Assembly: GCA_009363875.1 (NCBI GenBank)
Contig: CM018693.1
Span: 108,578,362 to 108,642,361 of the forward strand
DNA length: 64,000 bases
From: Mikania micrantha
Taxonomy: Eukaryota; Streptophyta; Magnoliopsida; Asterales; Asteraceae
Direction: 5' to 3'
Every line of letters starts with the position of its first letter. The first letter of the stretch is position 1. Of this stretch, positions 46,860-56,907 are shown piece after piece. The position numbers and the translations under genes were made by a program. The notes below the pieces were generated by a model, which worked only from the letters and a program-made list of their open reading frames with translations, searched no databases and was not told the origin of the DNA.

Positions 46860-47290
46860 TTTTCGTTCTTGATTCGTTTTGGCATATGTTATCTTTGATA
46901 TTTCCCAGATTTTCCCTTGAAAATGATTTATTGATTCGTCTGATTCTGTTACAAGTTGTACTTGATTCGTTAATCATAGAATACTAGATTCATTGATCAA
47001 TTGTACACTTGATTCGTTGTTCGACAAACACTTGATTTGTTGAACATTGAATATTAACTTTGCAAAGATTGTTTCGTTTGATTCGTTGAAATCCCACACT
47101 TGTTTCGTCAAAATGTTTCGTTTGATTCGTTGAAATCCCACACTTGTTTCGTCAAAATGTTTCGTTTATTCATTGAACTCACCCACTTGATTTGTCAAAA
47201 TGTTTCGTTTGATTCGTTGAACTCACCCACTTGATTTGTCAAAATGTTTAGTTTGATTCCTTTGAAATGTTTTGATTCATTTGAAATGTT
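46860..47290 (-). repeat. tandem repeat of about 44 bp in gypsy-5 LTR
   Basis: Units of gtttcgtttgattcgttga followed by a cccacacttg part are nearly identical in the centre (47070-47250) and degenerate at the edges. The position equals that of the 49-bp repeat in gypsy-1 and the GCTAATGCTA array in gypsy-N. Confidence 0.82.
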
Positions 47291-48359
47291 TAGTTTAACC
47301 CGATTATTCACTTAATTTATAAGTATATAAGTTTCGTAAAACCTGCATAAATCTTTCTAGACATGGTCTAGAATAACATGTATATATGTAAAAGATATAA
47401 ATTTAAAAACATTCAAGTAAACAATTTAAATAAACAGTTTACGCATGCTTCTCAGCCCCGCGTTTTAAAACAAAAATGTTAGAAAAGGGGCAATGAACTC
47501 ACCTATGTTGATGTCTAATGTACTACCACAGAACGCACACTCTTGTTTGTAAGCTAAGTATCTTCAGTTCCTGAGTTGTTTTATAAGAGTTTGAATACTA
47601 TAAGTACGCGTATTAGTAGTCGTATCTAAGGCTTTGTCTCGGTGTGTGTAACTAAGTGTCCTAATTTATTAAGTGCTTATATGATTTCCCCTATTTGATC
47701 TAGTTCAAATACCCATTTATAACCCAAATCCCATAGTTAATTATAGAAACTTACATTTATTTTTATAAAATTTGGGCAGAGTTTCCTTTGTACTTAGTTC
47801 AATTCCAGACAAATATATTGTCCATTTCCAACAACCTCCCAACAATTAATCATAACACTTTTAACTAAACATTTATAAATAAATTTCATTTCATTTCAAA
47901 TTAAACACGATTTTAGAAAATTATTAACTTTAATTCAACCAATTCACAAGCCTTCAATTTTTTTATTAAAAACATCATTATTTGAATTTAAATAAACGTT
48001 TAATATGTGATGGACTGAATTAAGTCCCATTGGGCCCACTTAGGCCCGCTCGAAGATCTTTGATTTCCCATTGATGTCTAGACTTGTATTTTGATTCCTA
48101 TGAATTTCTATAACAATGTGATCCTATTTATTTAACAATCTTATATATACAACGTATTAGATTGAGTGGTTGTTTTGTGTCAAGGAAAACTTTGGCTATT
48201 GTAAACCCTATCCTATGCACACCCAAAAAAAATTCCAAGTTATTCCCTCCATGCATGAGTCACGTGAGTTTCCCATGCACACACATACTTGTCTTATGTA
48301 TACAAGCTTATCTAACCTCCATGCTCCCTAGTAATCACAAGTTCTTATAACCATTTAGT
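47291..48359 (-). other. gypsy-5 LTR middle section
   Basis: AT-rich LTR DNA with the conserved AAAAGGGGCAATGAACTCACC-type block around 47484-47503 and a single GGCCC motif group near 48030. No coding sequence is seen. Confidence 0.6.
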
Positions 48360-48790
48360 TCGGTATACCCTATGAGGCAGCGAACCTTTTTAGAAATCAT
48401 CTAAGGTTCGCCCATCCTCTTGCCACCAACGAACCCTTATGGTTCGGCCATGCTTCAGTTTCCACGAACCTTTAAGGTTCGCTTATACATGGTTCGGCCT
48501 ACGTTCTTGGACATGCAAGGTTCGTGGTATTCCACATGAGTTAACCCTTTACAAGGTTCGGCTGTATCTTGGGCTAGGTTCGCTAAACTCAGATGGTACG
48601 GCATTGCTTATGGGTTCGGCTAGACAAAAAGGGTTCGTCAATGGGTAGTTGAAGCCACAGGTTCGGTGCAGATTAGGCACATGTTCGCTGCAGGGGCTTA
48701 CAGGTTCGTAGCAGGGTTCGTTTCCCTTATGAGGGTTCGGCCAAGAATCCAAGGGTTCGGCCGGATGTTTGTCCACGAACCTGCACCATC
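48360..48790 (-). repeat. GGTTCG (CGAACC) array, gypsy-5 LTR
   Basis: Irregularly spaced ggttcg motifs, the complement of the CGAACC arrays of gypsy-3 and gypsy-N, in the same LTR slot. Confidence 0.83.
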
Positions 48791-49029
48791 CTTGTCTTCC
48801 AATCGTTTAGAACCTGTCCAAATTCAATTTCTAGAGTTTTCTAGTTGCTATCCGTGGCTTAACTCCAAGTTAGTAAGTGTTTAAAACTAATTATCATGAC
48901 CACAACTAAAAAGGGCTCGTGAACACCCTAAAACCAAATTTAAAGTGGTCATTTACCTTAGCTTTCGTGGATGGAAACTCGAAACACTTGTACTTCTGAA
49001 ATCTACAAGATGAGAGGATCATAATGACG

Positions 49030-49034
49030 CCTTA
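49030..49034. other. left target duplication of gypsy-4 (CCTTA)
   Basis: CCTTA directly precedes TGTAACAACC. The same five bases follow the right LTR at 60100-60104. Confidence 0.95.
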
Positions 49035-49911
49035 TGTAACAACCAACAATAAATCAGGTATTAAACTCCTTAAGGTTTATTTATAGTTGTTTGAACAATG
49101 ATTATTAATACAAGATATATAAAAAAAAAATCATACTAAAATAAACCAACTTCGGTCCTTGAACTCAAAACCATACCCAACACATCATAATTAACTCAAT
49201 AAAAACAGCCCAAAACACGCGTTTCAAGTCACCAATCATGACCGACCTGCACCTTCTTTTCATAATTCATAAAATATATTGACAAAAACATTACCATATT
49301 AACATCTACAACACAACCAGGTACATATAAAGGAACACATGAATCAAAGAGTAGACATATTCATTTAACTAAATTTTTCCTCATTAACTAAGCAAATTAG
49401 AAGCTACACTGAATAAAAAAATTATCTAACATCATTATATTTAGTATAATACTCCATATTTTACCCTAGGAGTACTTGTCCTAGAAAACCTTGTCAAAGA
49501 TGTGATCATCTTTCTCATACCCACATGAACTACAAGCCATCACCTTTAGTTTTTTTTTTTTTTTTCTTTTCCTTCCTTCGACAGCCACCTTGTATTCCAC
49601 CAAGGGTTTCTCAAACCTAGTGCTAACCTACAAAACTTGCCCCTTTTTCTTGATCTATTCGGCTGCAAGGAAACAAGGGGAATAAGCAACCAAGTACCAC
49701 TATCACATACAAGAGCATGGGTACTAGAAATCTCCTAAGTGATGTGATAAGAAGTTGCAAAGATAAGACCCATGGCTGACTAAAACCTGCGACCAGCCAC
49801 TCTACAACCTAGGAACCATCTTGTCTTGAGTAACTAAGCTTCAAAGATCCTTCCTAAACCAACCCAACCGGTTTCCCCCTCATTACCACCCCCAAATCAT
49901 GAAAAATCTCC

Positions 49912-49919
49912 TATAAATA
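49912..49919 (+). promoter_or_regulatory. gypsy-4 TATA box
   Basis: TATAAATA is in a non-coding context 290 bp before the strongest donor-like site. The identical copy in the 3' LTR is near 57787. Transcription would begin about 30 bp downstream. Confidence 0.6.
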
Positions 49920-50203
49920 CCATATGTTGCAGCCATGAATCACACACCAAATTCACCATTTCTTACCTTTCAAACTCCTTGTTCCTCTCGGTGGAAATTC
50001 CCTTGAAACCCACCTGGATACTCACAATCGAGCAGTCTCCAACCATCCACCCCTCGCCTAGCAGCAACAGTCGAGTAACCTTTGACCAAGCAACCTAACC
50101 GAGCAGCATTGCGTGATCTAGCAGCACTCGAGCAATCAAGGGAGATCCAGCATACCAGCCTCCAATCAGCAGACCTTCCAGCCTTCTTCCCTGCTTGCTA
50201 TAC

Positions 50204-51977
50204 GTAAGTCCCTCCCTGTAGATATGTATAAACAATGCACACATCGTATATATATGCATATCAGAACGCATGCAAGGGATAAAACAAATTATCGAGCATG
50301 TAAAGTTAAACTCACCATCCTTGGTTACTCGGTCGAAGGCAACCAGCAATAAAAGCTGGCCAAGCTTCATCTCACCACCCAAACTCAACCCCCATCTCTT
50401 TGGTTGACCAGCCACTAGCCCCACTATTTACCCAAGAACCCCTTTTGCCACCTTGAAATCTACCAGATTTCTGACTTCCAAAATCAGCTCACGGTTTCCA
50501 CCCATGACTAGCTAGTCACCATTAATCCTTGCCCAAGACAAGTCATTCTTACCACCAGCAATCCTTGCTATCTTCAATCTTTTTACCTTAAATCCTTGCT
50601 TGCGTAAAGAAATCCCATCTCAAAGTTATGTCCATCACAAATTATTAACTTACTAGAATCTTTAGGTAAAAAGTTTTCACAAACAAACATTTGTAAAATC
50701 TGGACAGAAACTGGGTCGACTTTAACAACCCATAACTCAGTCATAACAGCTCGAAACTTAACAAATCCAACACCATAGTTTAGGTCGTTGAATTAGCTTT
50801 CCAAGCACTACTTACACGCCTTCTAACTCAGCCAAATGATCCCTCAAACAACCTCTACAAAATCAGTGCGCAGAATTGGACCTTGTGACTTACATGACTG
50901 TTTCGACCCATTTCATAGCCATACTACAAAATCTCTTCTAAACGAAAGTTGTTCGGGACACATTAAAGTACCGGACTGTAGATTTTCGTTATTTTATAAA
51001 ATGATTTGCTATTTTAAAAGTTTACTTACAGATGTTAAACATAATCAGTCCATATATATATATATATGAAAGATGTGGATTTCCCTTAGAAAGTTAATCG
51101 AATGCATGTACATATATGTGAAGAATAATAACAACAATAATATAATAATTATAATAACACTAATAATATATAAATATATAAAAGAATAGGTAAAATGAAA
51201 TAAAGGTTTTCTTATTAAAATGTTGGGCAATGTCGTAAGTTGCCTATTTAAATTGGGCAAAGTAGTAAGTCCCTCTCAATTTAACTTTAAAGAAAACCAA
51301 TATTTAAAATAAACGAACACTAAGACAAAAAGGTATGACAAGGGTTATTCCATGAATCTCATGAAGTGCCATACTCTTGTAGGGCCCGAGAAGGACACTG
51401 AACCCTAAATTCACGGTTACTTGGAACCGCCTGATCACTGCTCAAGTGAGTTTCGTAGCCCCTTTTATTTAAATATTTATACTCTTCGGGGTGAAATACT
51501 TGCTACCTTACTTATCCATACATGTTTATTAAAATGATACTTGTTTGAATGTTTATTTCATGAGTACTTATTTCAAAGTCCCCATTGATATATATGTATG
51601 AATGTATGTATTATATCGGTAATTCTGCAACCATTTAGCTCAATTGACGAGCCGTGGATTAATATGGATAGTGCTATCGGGCTGACGACCCCATTCATTT
51701 CGAGATTTTGGTCGCACCAAATCGTTCCCAAGTGCCTGGGCTTAAATGAATGTATATTTCCATTTACTATATATTTGATTGATTGTTGGCATTATGGGGC
51801 GAAAAGTCATAGGTTTGGTTGTGGGCTCATGGTTAAGTAATCATTCACTTGTGCTAATTTTAATTTAAGCATTATATGGATAAATTTTATAAATACTTTC
51901 CTTAAACATTTTATCGAGTCATAAACCTACGGACTCACCAACTATTTTAGTTGACCCTTTTTATGCATGTATTTCAG
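50204..51977 (+). other. predicted intron region inside gypsy-4 5' LTR
   Basis: GTAAGTCC donor at 50204, alternative GTGAGTTTC donor at 51446, branch-like GTTGAC and ATTTCAG|G acceptor at 51977. In the 3' LTR the sites are 58080, 59323 and 59854. The interval holds no long frame; its TATATATATA run is at 51053-51066. Splicing is inferred only. Confidence 0.45.
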
Positions 51978-52225
51978 GAAATAATTAAGCTTGGATTAAG
52001 CATGCTCTTTTTGTGATACAACCGAAGATTTGGACAATATTGTTTTGATATTTAGGCAATATGAAGAATCTTTATATGTTGTATTTATTTTGGAATATTG
52101 TAATAGACATTATGTATCGTTTATGGACCATGAATGCATGCTTGAAGTTTCTTTAAACACAATGCGTTCAGAGATCCGATTTCGTGACACCCTCGTGTTT
52201 CCGCTCTAGCGGGGGTGTGACAGAT

Positions 52226-52238
52226 TGGTATCAGAGCC
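52226..52238 (+). other. gypsy-4 tRNA-iMet primer binding site
   Basis: TGGTATCAGAGCC, a full match to the plant initiator-Met tRNA complement, three bases after the LTR end. Confidence 0.92.
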
Positions 52239-52382
52239 ATTGGTTATAGAGAATTAGGTTTTACTTAGTGAGACCTAGACTATGGCCTTTAGCTTATCCT
52301 AGGACTTATGTGCATTTACATGATATATAACGATTAATTGCCTTTAGTTGCGAAATAAGAGTACTGTATATGTGTATAGAAG

Positions 52383-55300
52383 ATGCCGCCAAAAAGGAGA
52401 GGGAGGAAGCCGAAGCAAACTACCGAAACTGAAAATGCAAATCCCGAAAACACAACTCTCAACTCCAATGACATTGCTGAAATAGTGGATAAGCGTATCG
52501 AAGCTGCCATACCTAAGATCGTTGCTCAAATCAATTCAACATCAGGGAACAAGACCAATAATAACGGTGGTCACAACGGCTCTGCAAGCAACAATGTAGA
52601 CCTCGGAGAGAGAACTGCCAACAAGGGGTGCACCTACAAAACCTTTGTAGCATGTAAACCTAAGGAGTTTTATGGAAATGATGGGGCCATTGGAGTGTTG
52701 AAGTGGCTTGAGAAGATGGAGGCGGTTATTCGCATCAGTGATTGTCTTCCTAGCCAAAAGGTGAAGTATGCGGTGTGTTCACTCCAAGGTAAAGCCTTAA
52801 CGTGGTGGAACACCCAGATTCAAGCTCGTGGAATTGATGAGGCTGAGGCACTAGAATGGAATGAATTCAAGGCATTGATCACTGAAGAATACTGCCCTAT
52901 TAATGAACTGCAAAAGTTAGAAGCTGAGTTTTGGAATCTCTCTATGGTTGGTGCTGAAATTCAAGCATACACTAATCGCTTTCATGAGTTGTCATGCTTA
53001 CTTCCACACATGGTTAACTCGGAAGCCAAGAAGGTGGAAAGGTATGTCTGGGGTTTGGCACCTCAAATCCGGGGCTTGGTCACTTCCTCTCGACCAACCA
53101 CATTGAAAAGTGCCATCCTCCTGGCAGGACAATTGACTGATGAGATGATCAGAACTGGAACACTGGCAAAGAAAGGTGCAGGGGAAAAGCGAAAGTTTGA
53201 GAGCTCACGCCCGGCAAACGCACCAAGCAAGAAGACCACAACTGCCCGCAACTATGGGGCAGTCACACAGGAAAAGAAATCACCTCCACCATCAAAATGC
53301 AGCAAGTGTAACTTGTATCACCAAGGAGAATGCCCTATCTGCTCACAATGTAAGAAGACGGGGCACTTTGCTCGAAATTGCCGAAGTAGTCAAAGAGTCT
53401 GTTATGAGTGTGGAAGTTTGGAACACTTGAGAAATGTGTGTCCAAAATTACAGCGTGGACCAACAAATGGAGGCAACCAGGGTAGGGGAAGAGCTTTCGT
53501 TCTTGGAGCAAAGGAAGCTCGTCAGGATCCCAATGTAGTGACAGGTACATATCTTATCAATAATAACTATGCATCTGTTTTATTCGATACGGGAGCTGAT
53601 AAGTGCTTTATATCCCCTGAATTTGAATGCTTGATCACACAAAAACCTATTCCTCTAAATGAACCCTACACAATCGAATTGGCCAACGGAAAATTGTTAA
53701 AAGCTCAAACAATCCTTAAAGGATGCAAAATAAGTTTAGAGAATCACTCATTCGACATTGACCTTATTCCAATTCAACTTGGAAGCTTTGATGTAGTTGT
53801 AGGGATGGATTGGTTATCTAAAAATCAAGCCGAGATTAAGTGTTTCGATAAAATTATTCGCATTCCACTCATGAATGACGAAACACTTGAAATCAAAGGT
53901 GAAACTCTCGAAAGAAGTTTTCACATCATATCATCCATGAAAGCCCAAAAATATCTAAGGAAGGAGTACCAAGCGTTCTTAGCTCATGTGAAGGTAAAGG
54001 AGATTAAGGAGAGGAAGATCGATGATATACCAGTAGTTAGAGACTTCCCTGAAGTCTTTCCGGAAGACCTTCCTGGTCTACCACCTGTTCGACAAGTCGA
54101 GTTTCGCATCGACTTGGTCCCTGGAGCCGCACCAATTGCTAGAGCTCCTTATCGCTTAGCACCATCAGAGATGCAGGAGTTATCCAATCAATTACAAGAA
54201 CTATTGGATCGAGGATTCATTAGACCAAGTTTCTCTCCTTGGGGAGCACCGGTGCTGTTCGTGAAAAAGAAAGACGGTACATTTCGAATGTGTATTGATT
54301 ACAGAGAACTGAACAAAGTAACGATCAAGAACCGTTATCCTCTTCCCCGTATTGATGATCTGTTCGACCAATTACAAGGGTCAACTTATTTTTCAAAGAT
54401 TGACCTTCGGTCGGGTTATCATCAACTACGAATTCAGGAGGAAGACATTCCTAAAACGGCTTTCAGAACTCGGTACGGGCACTACGAATTTCTAGTAATG
54501 CCTTTTGGGCTGACTAATGCCCCTGCCGTGTTCATGGACTTAATGAATCGAGTCTGCAAGCCATACCTCGATAAATTTGTGATTGTATTCATTGATGATA
54601 TATTAATATATTCTCAAAATCAACAAGACCACGAACAACACTTAAGGTTAGTCTTGGAACTACTCGCTAAGGAAAAGTTGTACGCTAAACTTTCCAAGTG
54701 TGAGTTCTGGCTAAGAGAAGTTCACTTTCTCGGTCATGTAATTAATCAAAAAGGAATTCACGTGGACCCAAGCAAAATAGAAGCAGTAAAACAATGGGAA
54801 GCACCAAAGACTCCGACGGAGATCCGACAGTTCTTAGGGTTGGCCGGTTATTACCGGAGATTTATTGAAAATTTCTCTAAGATAGCCCAACCCTTAACCG
54901 CTCTAACCCAGAAGGATAGAAAATATGATTGGGGAAAAGAACAGGAGGATGCCTTCCAACTGTTGAAACATAAGCTGTGCAATGCACCTATCCTATCTCT
55001 CCCGGAGGGTACCGATAACTTTGTAGTATTCTGTGACGCATCGCACCAAGGTCTTGGTTGTGTGCTAATGCAAAAAGACAAGGTTATTGCGTACGCCTCT
55101 CGACAACTCAAGGTTCATGAAAAGAATTACACCACTCATGATCTTGAGTTAGGAGCAGTCATTTTTGCACTAAAAATATGGAGACATTACCTATATGGTA
55201 CAAAGTGTCTCATCTATACCGATCACAAAAGTCTGCAACACATTCTTGACCAGAAAATGCTCAATATGCGACAACGGCGATGGGTAGAATTATTAAACGA

Positions 55301-56873
55301 TTACGATTGTGAAATCCGTTACCACCCAGGTAAGGCCAACGTAGTTGCAGATGCATTAAGTAGAAAAGAGAGAGTCAAGCCCTTACGCGTACGAGCTCTG
55401 GGAATGACAATTCAAACGACTCTTAAGACCCAAATTCTGAATGCACAACAAGAGGTCTTAAGGAACAAAGAGTTAAAAGATGAACTATTATGTGGAGCAG
55501 AGAAAAAGCTAGAACCAAAAGAAGATGAGGTGCTGTATTTTCAAGAAAGAATATGGGTCCCTGATCTGAACCACTTGCGGGAATTAATCCTTGATGAAGC
55601 CCACAAGTCTAGATACTCGATTCATCCTGGTGCCGACAAAATGTACAAAGATCTCAAAGAATTCTATTGGTGGCCTGGGATGAAAAAGGATATAACTGTA
55701 TATGTTGGAAAGTGCTTAACGTGCTCCAAAGTCAAGGCTGAACACCAGAAGCCCTCAGGTTTGTTACAACAACCAGAAATCCCTCAGTGGAAATGGGAAC
55801 AAATTTCTATGGATTTTATAACCAAGCTTCCACGTACCTCGAGTGGTCATGACTCCATATGGGTTATAGTTGATCGCTTGACAAAATCTGCCCATTTCCT
55901 GCCAATTAGGGAGGATTACAAGATGGAGAAATTAGCTCGACTTTACATTAACGAAGTGGTAACCCGACATGGAGTGCCTATCTCGATTATATCAGATAGA
56001 GACAGTCGATTCACCTCTCGGTTTTGGCAATCCTTGCAAAAATCAATGGGAACACGTTTAGATCTAAGCACTGCTTATCACCCTCAGACTGATGGTCAAA
56101 CAGAAAGAACAATTCAAACATTAGAGGATATGCTTAGATGTTGTGTGGTAGACTTTGGTGGAAATTGGGATGCTCATCTTCCATTAATCGAATTCTCTTA
56201 CAATAATAGCTACCATACGAGTATTCAATGTGCTCCATTTGAAGCCTTGTATGGTAGAAAATGTCGATCACCGGTCTGCTGGGCAGAAATTGGGGAAAGT
56301 CAACTAATTGGACCAGAGATAATTCAAGAAACAACCGACAAAATCGCACAAATAAAAGAAAGGATCAAAGCCGCCAGAGACCGACAAAAGAGCTACGCCG
56401 ATCACCGGAGGAAGCCACTAGAGTTTTCAATTGGTGATAAAGTAATGTTGAAAGTGTCTCCGTGGAAAGGCGTGGTGCGATTTGGTAAAAAGGGAAAACT
56501 GGCACCAAGATACGTTGGACCTTTTGAAATCCTTGATAGGATTGGTCCTGTAGCTTATAAACTTAAATTACCCCAAGAACTCAGTGGGGTGCATGACGTA
56601 TTCCACGTGTCAAATCTTAAGAAGTGTTTATCGGATGAATCATTAATAATCCCTCTTGATGAAGTTCGGCTCGATGACAAGCTACACTTTATCGAGGAAC
56701 CCATTGAAATTATGGATCGTGAAATGAAAAAGTTAAAGAGAAGTCGAATACCGATTGTTAAAGTTAGATGGAACTCTAAAAGAGGTCCTGAGTTTACATG
56801 GGAACGAGAAGATCAAATAAAACAAAAATATCCTCATCTATTTACAAATGTGCGTGCTCCTGATCGTAACTAA
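52383..56873 (+). CDS. gag-pol: gypsy-4 Gag-Pol polyprotein (1496 aa)
   Basis: One open frame encodes the particle and replication proteins. Residues 1-80 are basic and polar; capsid is about 85-260 (KALTWWNTQI). CCHC knuckles are C320-C323-H328-C333 and C340-C343-H348-C353. Protease has DTGA at 402-405. RT spans about 590-760 with Asp674 and FIDD at 736-739. RNase H has Asp885, Glu922, Asp947 and Asp990. Integrase has zinc ligands H1074, H1081, C1111 and C1114 and catalytic Asp1144, Asp1205 and Glu1241 (35 residues between the last two). The tail (about 1436-1490, FTWERED) is a divergent chromodomain that may guide integration. The start MPPKRRGRK is the first ATG of the frame and matches the MPPRR starts of relatives. 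Gag and Pol share one frame without a frameshift site. All catalytic residues are present. Confidence 0.97.
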   Translation: MPPKRRGRKPKQTTETENANPENTTLNSNDIAEIVDKRIEAAIPKIVAQINSTSGNKTNNNGGHNGSASNNVDLGERTANKGCTYKTFVACKPKEFYGNDGAIGVLKWLEKMEAVIRISDCLPSQKVKYAVCSLQGKALTWWNTQIQARGIDEAEALEWNEFKALITEEYCPINELQKLEAEFWNLSMVGAEIQAYTNRFHELSCLLPHMVNSEAKKVERYVWGLAPQIRGLVTSSRPTTLKSAILLAGQLTDEMIRTGTLAKKGAGEKRKFESSRPANAPSKKTTTARNYGAVTQEKKSPPPSKCSKCNLYHQGECPICSQCKKTGHFARNCRSSQRVCYECGSLEHLRNVCPKLQRGPTNGGNQGRGRAFVLGAKEARQDPNVVTGTYLINNNYASVLFDTGADKCFISPEFECLITQKPIPLNEPYTIELANGKLLKAQTILKGCKISLENHSFDIDLIPIQLGSFDVVVGMDWLSKNQAEIKCFDKIIRIPLMNDETLEIKGETLERSFHIISSMKAQKYLRKEYQAFLAHVKVKEIKERKIDDIPVVRDFPEVFPEDLPGLPPVRQVEFRIDLVPGAAPIARAPYRLAPSEMQELSNQLQELLDRGFIRPSFSPWGAPVLFVKKKDGTFRMCIDYRELNKVTIKNRYPLPRIDDLFDQLQGSTYFSKIDLRSGYHQLRIQEEDIPKTAFRTRYGHYEFLVMPFGLTNAPAVFMDLMNRVCKPYLDKFVIVFIDDILIYSQNQQDHEQHLRLVLELLAKEKLYAKLSKCEFWLREVHFLGHVINQKGIHVDPSKIEAVKQWEAPKTPTEIRQFLGLAGYYRRFIENFSKIAQPLTALTQKDRKYDWGKEQEDAFQLLKHKLCNAPILSLPEGTDNFVVFCDASHQGLGCVLMQKDKVIAYASRQLKVHEKNYTTHDLELGAVIFALKIWRHYLYGTKCLIYTDHKSLQHILDQKMLNMRQRRWVELLNDYDCEIRYHPGKANVVADALSRKERVKPLRVRALGMTIQTTLKTQILNAQQEVLRNKELKDELLCGAEKKLEPKEDEVLYFQERIWVPDLNHLRELILDEAHKSRYSIHPGADKMYKDLKEFYWWPGMKKDITVYVGKCLTCSKVKAEHQKPSGLLQQPEIPQWKWEQISMDFITKLPRTSSGHDSIWVIVDRLTKSAHFLPIREDYKMEKLARLYINEVVTRHGVPISIISDRDSRFTSRFWQSLQKSMGTRLDLSTAYHPQTDGQTERTIQTLEDMLRCCVVDFGGNWDAHLPLIEFSYNNSYHTSIQCAPFEALYGRKCRSPVCWAEIGESQLIGPEIIQETTDKIAQIKERIKAARDRQKSYADHRRKPLEFSIGDKVMLKVSPWKGVVRFGKKGKLAPRYVGPFEILDRIGPVAYKLKLPQELSGVHDVFHVSNLKKCLSDESLIIPLDEVRLDDKLHFIEEPIEIMDREMKKLKRSRIPIVKVRWNSKRGPEFTWEREDQIKQKYPHLFTNVRAPDRN

Positions 56874-56907
56874 ATTTCGGGACGAAATTCTCCTAACCGG
56901 GAGAGAC
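56874..56907 (+). other. gypsy-4 3' palindrome and polypurine tract
   Basis: AAATTTCGGGACGAAATTC begins at the pol stop codon, followed by CCGGGAGAGAC before TGTAACA. Confidence 0.88.

Larger units (their letters stand above)
46294..48956 (-). other. predicted intron region inside gypsy-5 LTR
   Basis: Donors at 48956 and 47502; acceptor GTTGAT, T-rich tract, CATGACTTCTCAG|GTGACG at 46294. The acceptor is 353 bp before the LTR end. Splicing is inferred only. Confidence 0.43.
45941..49034 (-). repeat. gypsy-5 3' LTR, distal part
   Basis: It ends TATCACA on plus (one change from TGTCACA). It includes an acceptor block (46294), a hairpin with arms GGTATGC/GCATATG (46425-46449), a 44-bp tandem repeat (about 46860-47290), a donor-like ATAG|GTGAGTTC (47502), a GGTTCG array and a donor-like TAAG|GTAAAT (48956). 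With 60105-60916 the LTR is about 3.9 kb. Confidence 0.86.
49035..52222 (+). repeat. gypsy-4 5' LTR
   Basis: TGTAACAACC to GGGGTGTGACA, 3188 bp. It includes a poly(T) run near 49550, TATAAATA (49912-49919), a strong donor-like TAC|GTAAGTCC (50204), donor-like TCAA|GTGAGTTTCG followed by a CCCCTTTT block (51446), and acceptor GTTGAC...ATTTCAG|G (51977). It lacks the CGAACC and GCTAATGCTA arrays of its relatives. Confidence 0.95.

Noticed and set aside
49550..49566. Poly(T) run as the tail of a LINE or SINE
   Set aside because: It lies inside both LTRs of gypsy-4 at the same place with no target duplication around it.
50095..50424. 109-codon minus-strand frame in the gypsy-4 LTR, repeated at 57971-58300
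   Set aside because: It is identical only because the LTRs are identical. No similarity or codon bias supports coding, and it overlaps the predicted donor region.
52383..56873. A long intact frame as a host gene
   Set aside because: Domain order gag, PR, RT, RNase H, IN, chromodomain plus flanking LTRs and target duplication make it a retrotransposon polyprotein.
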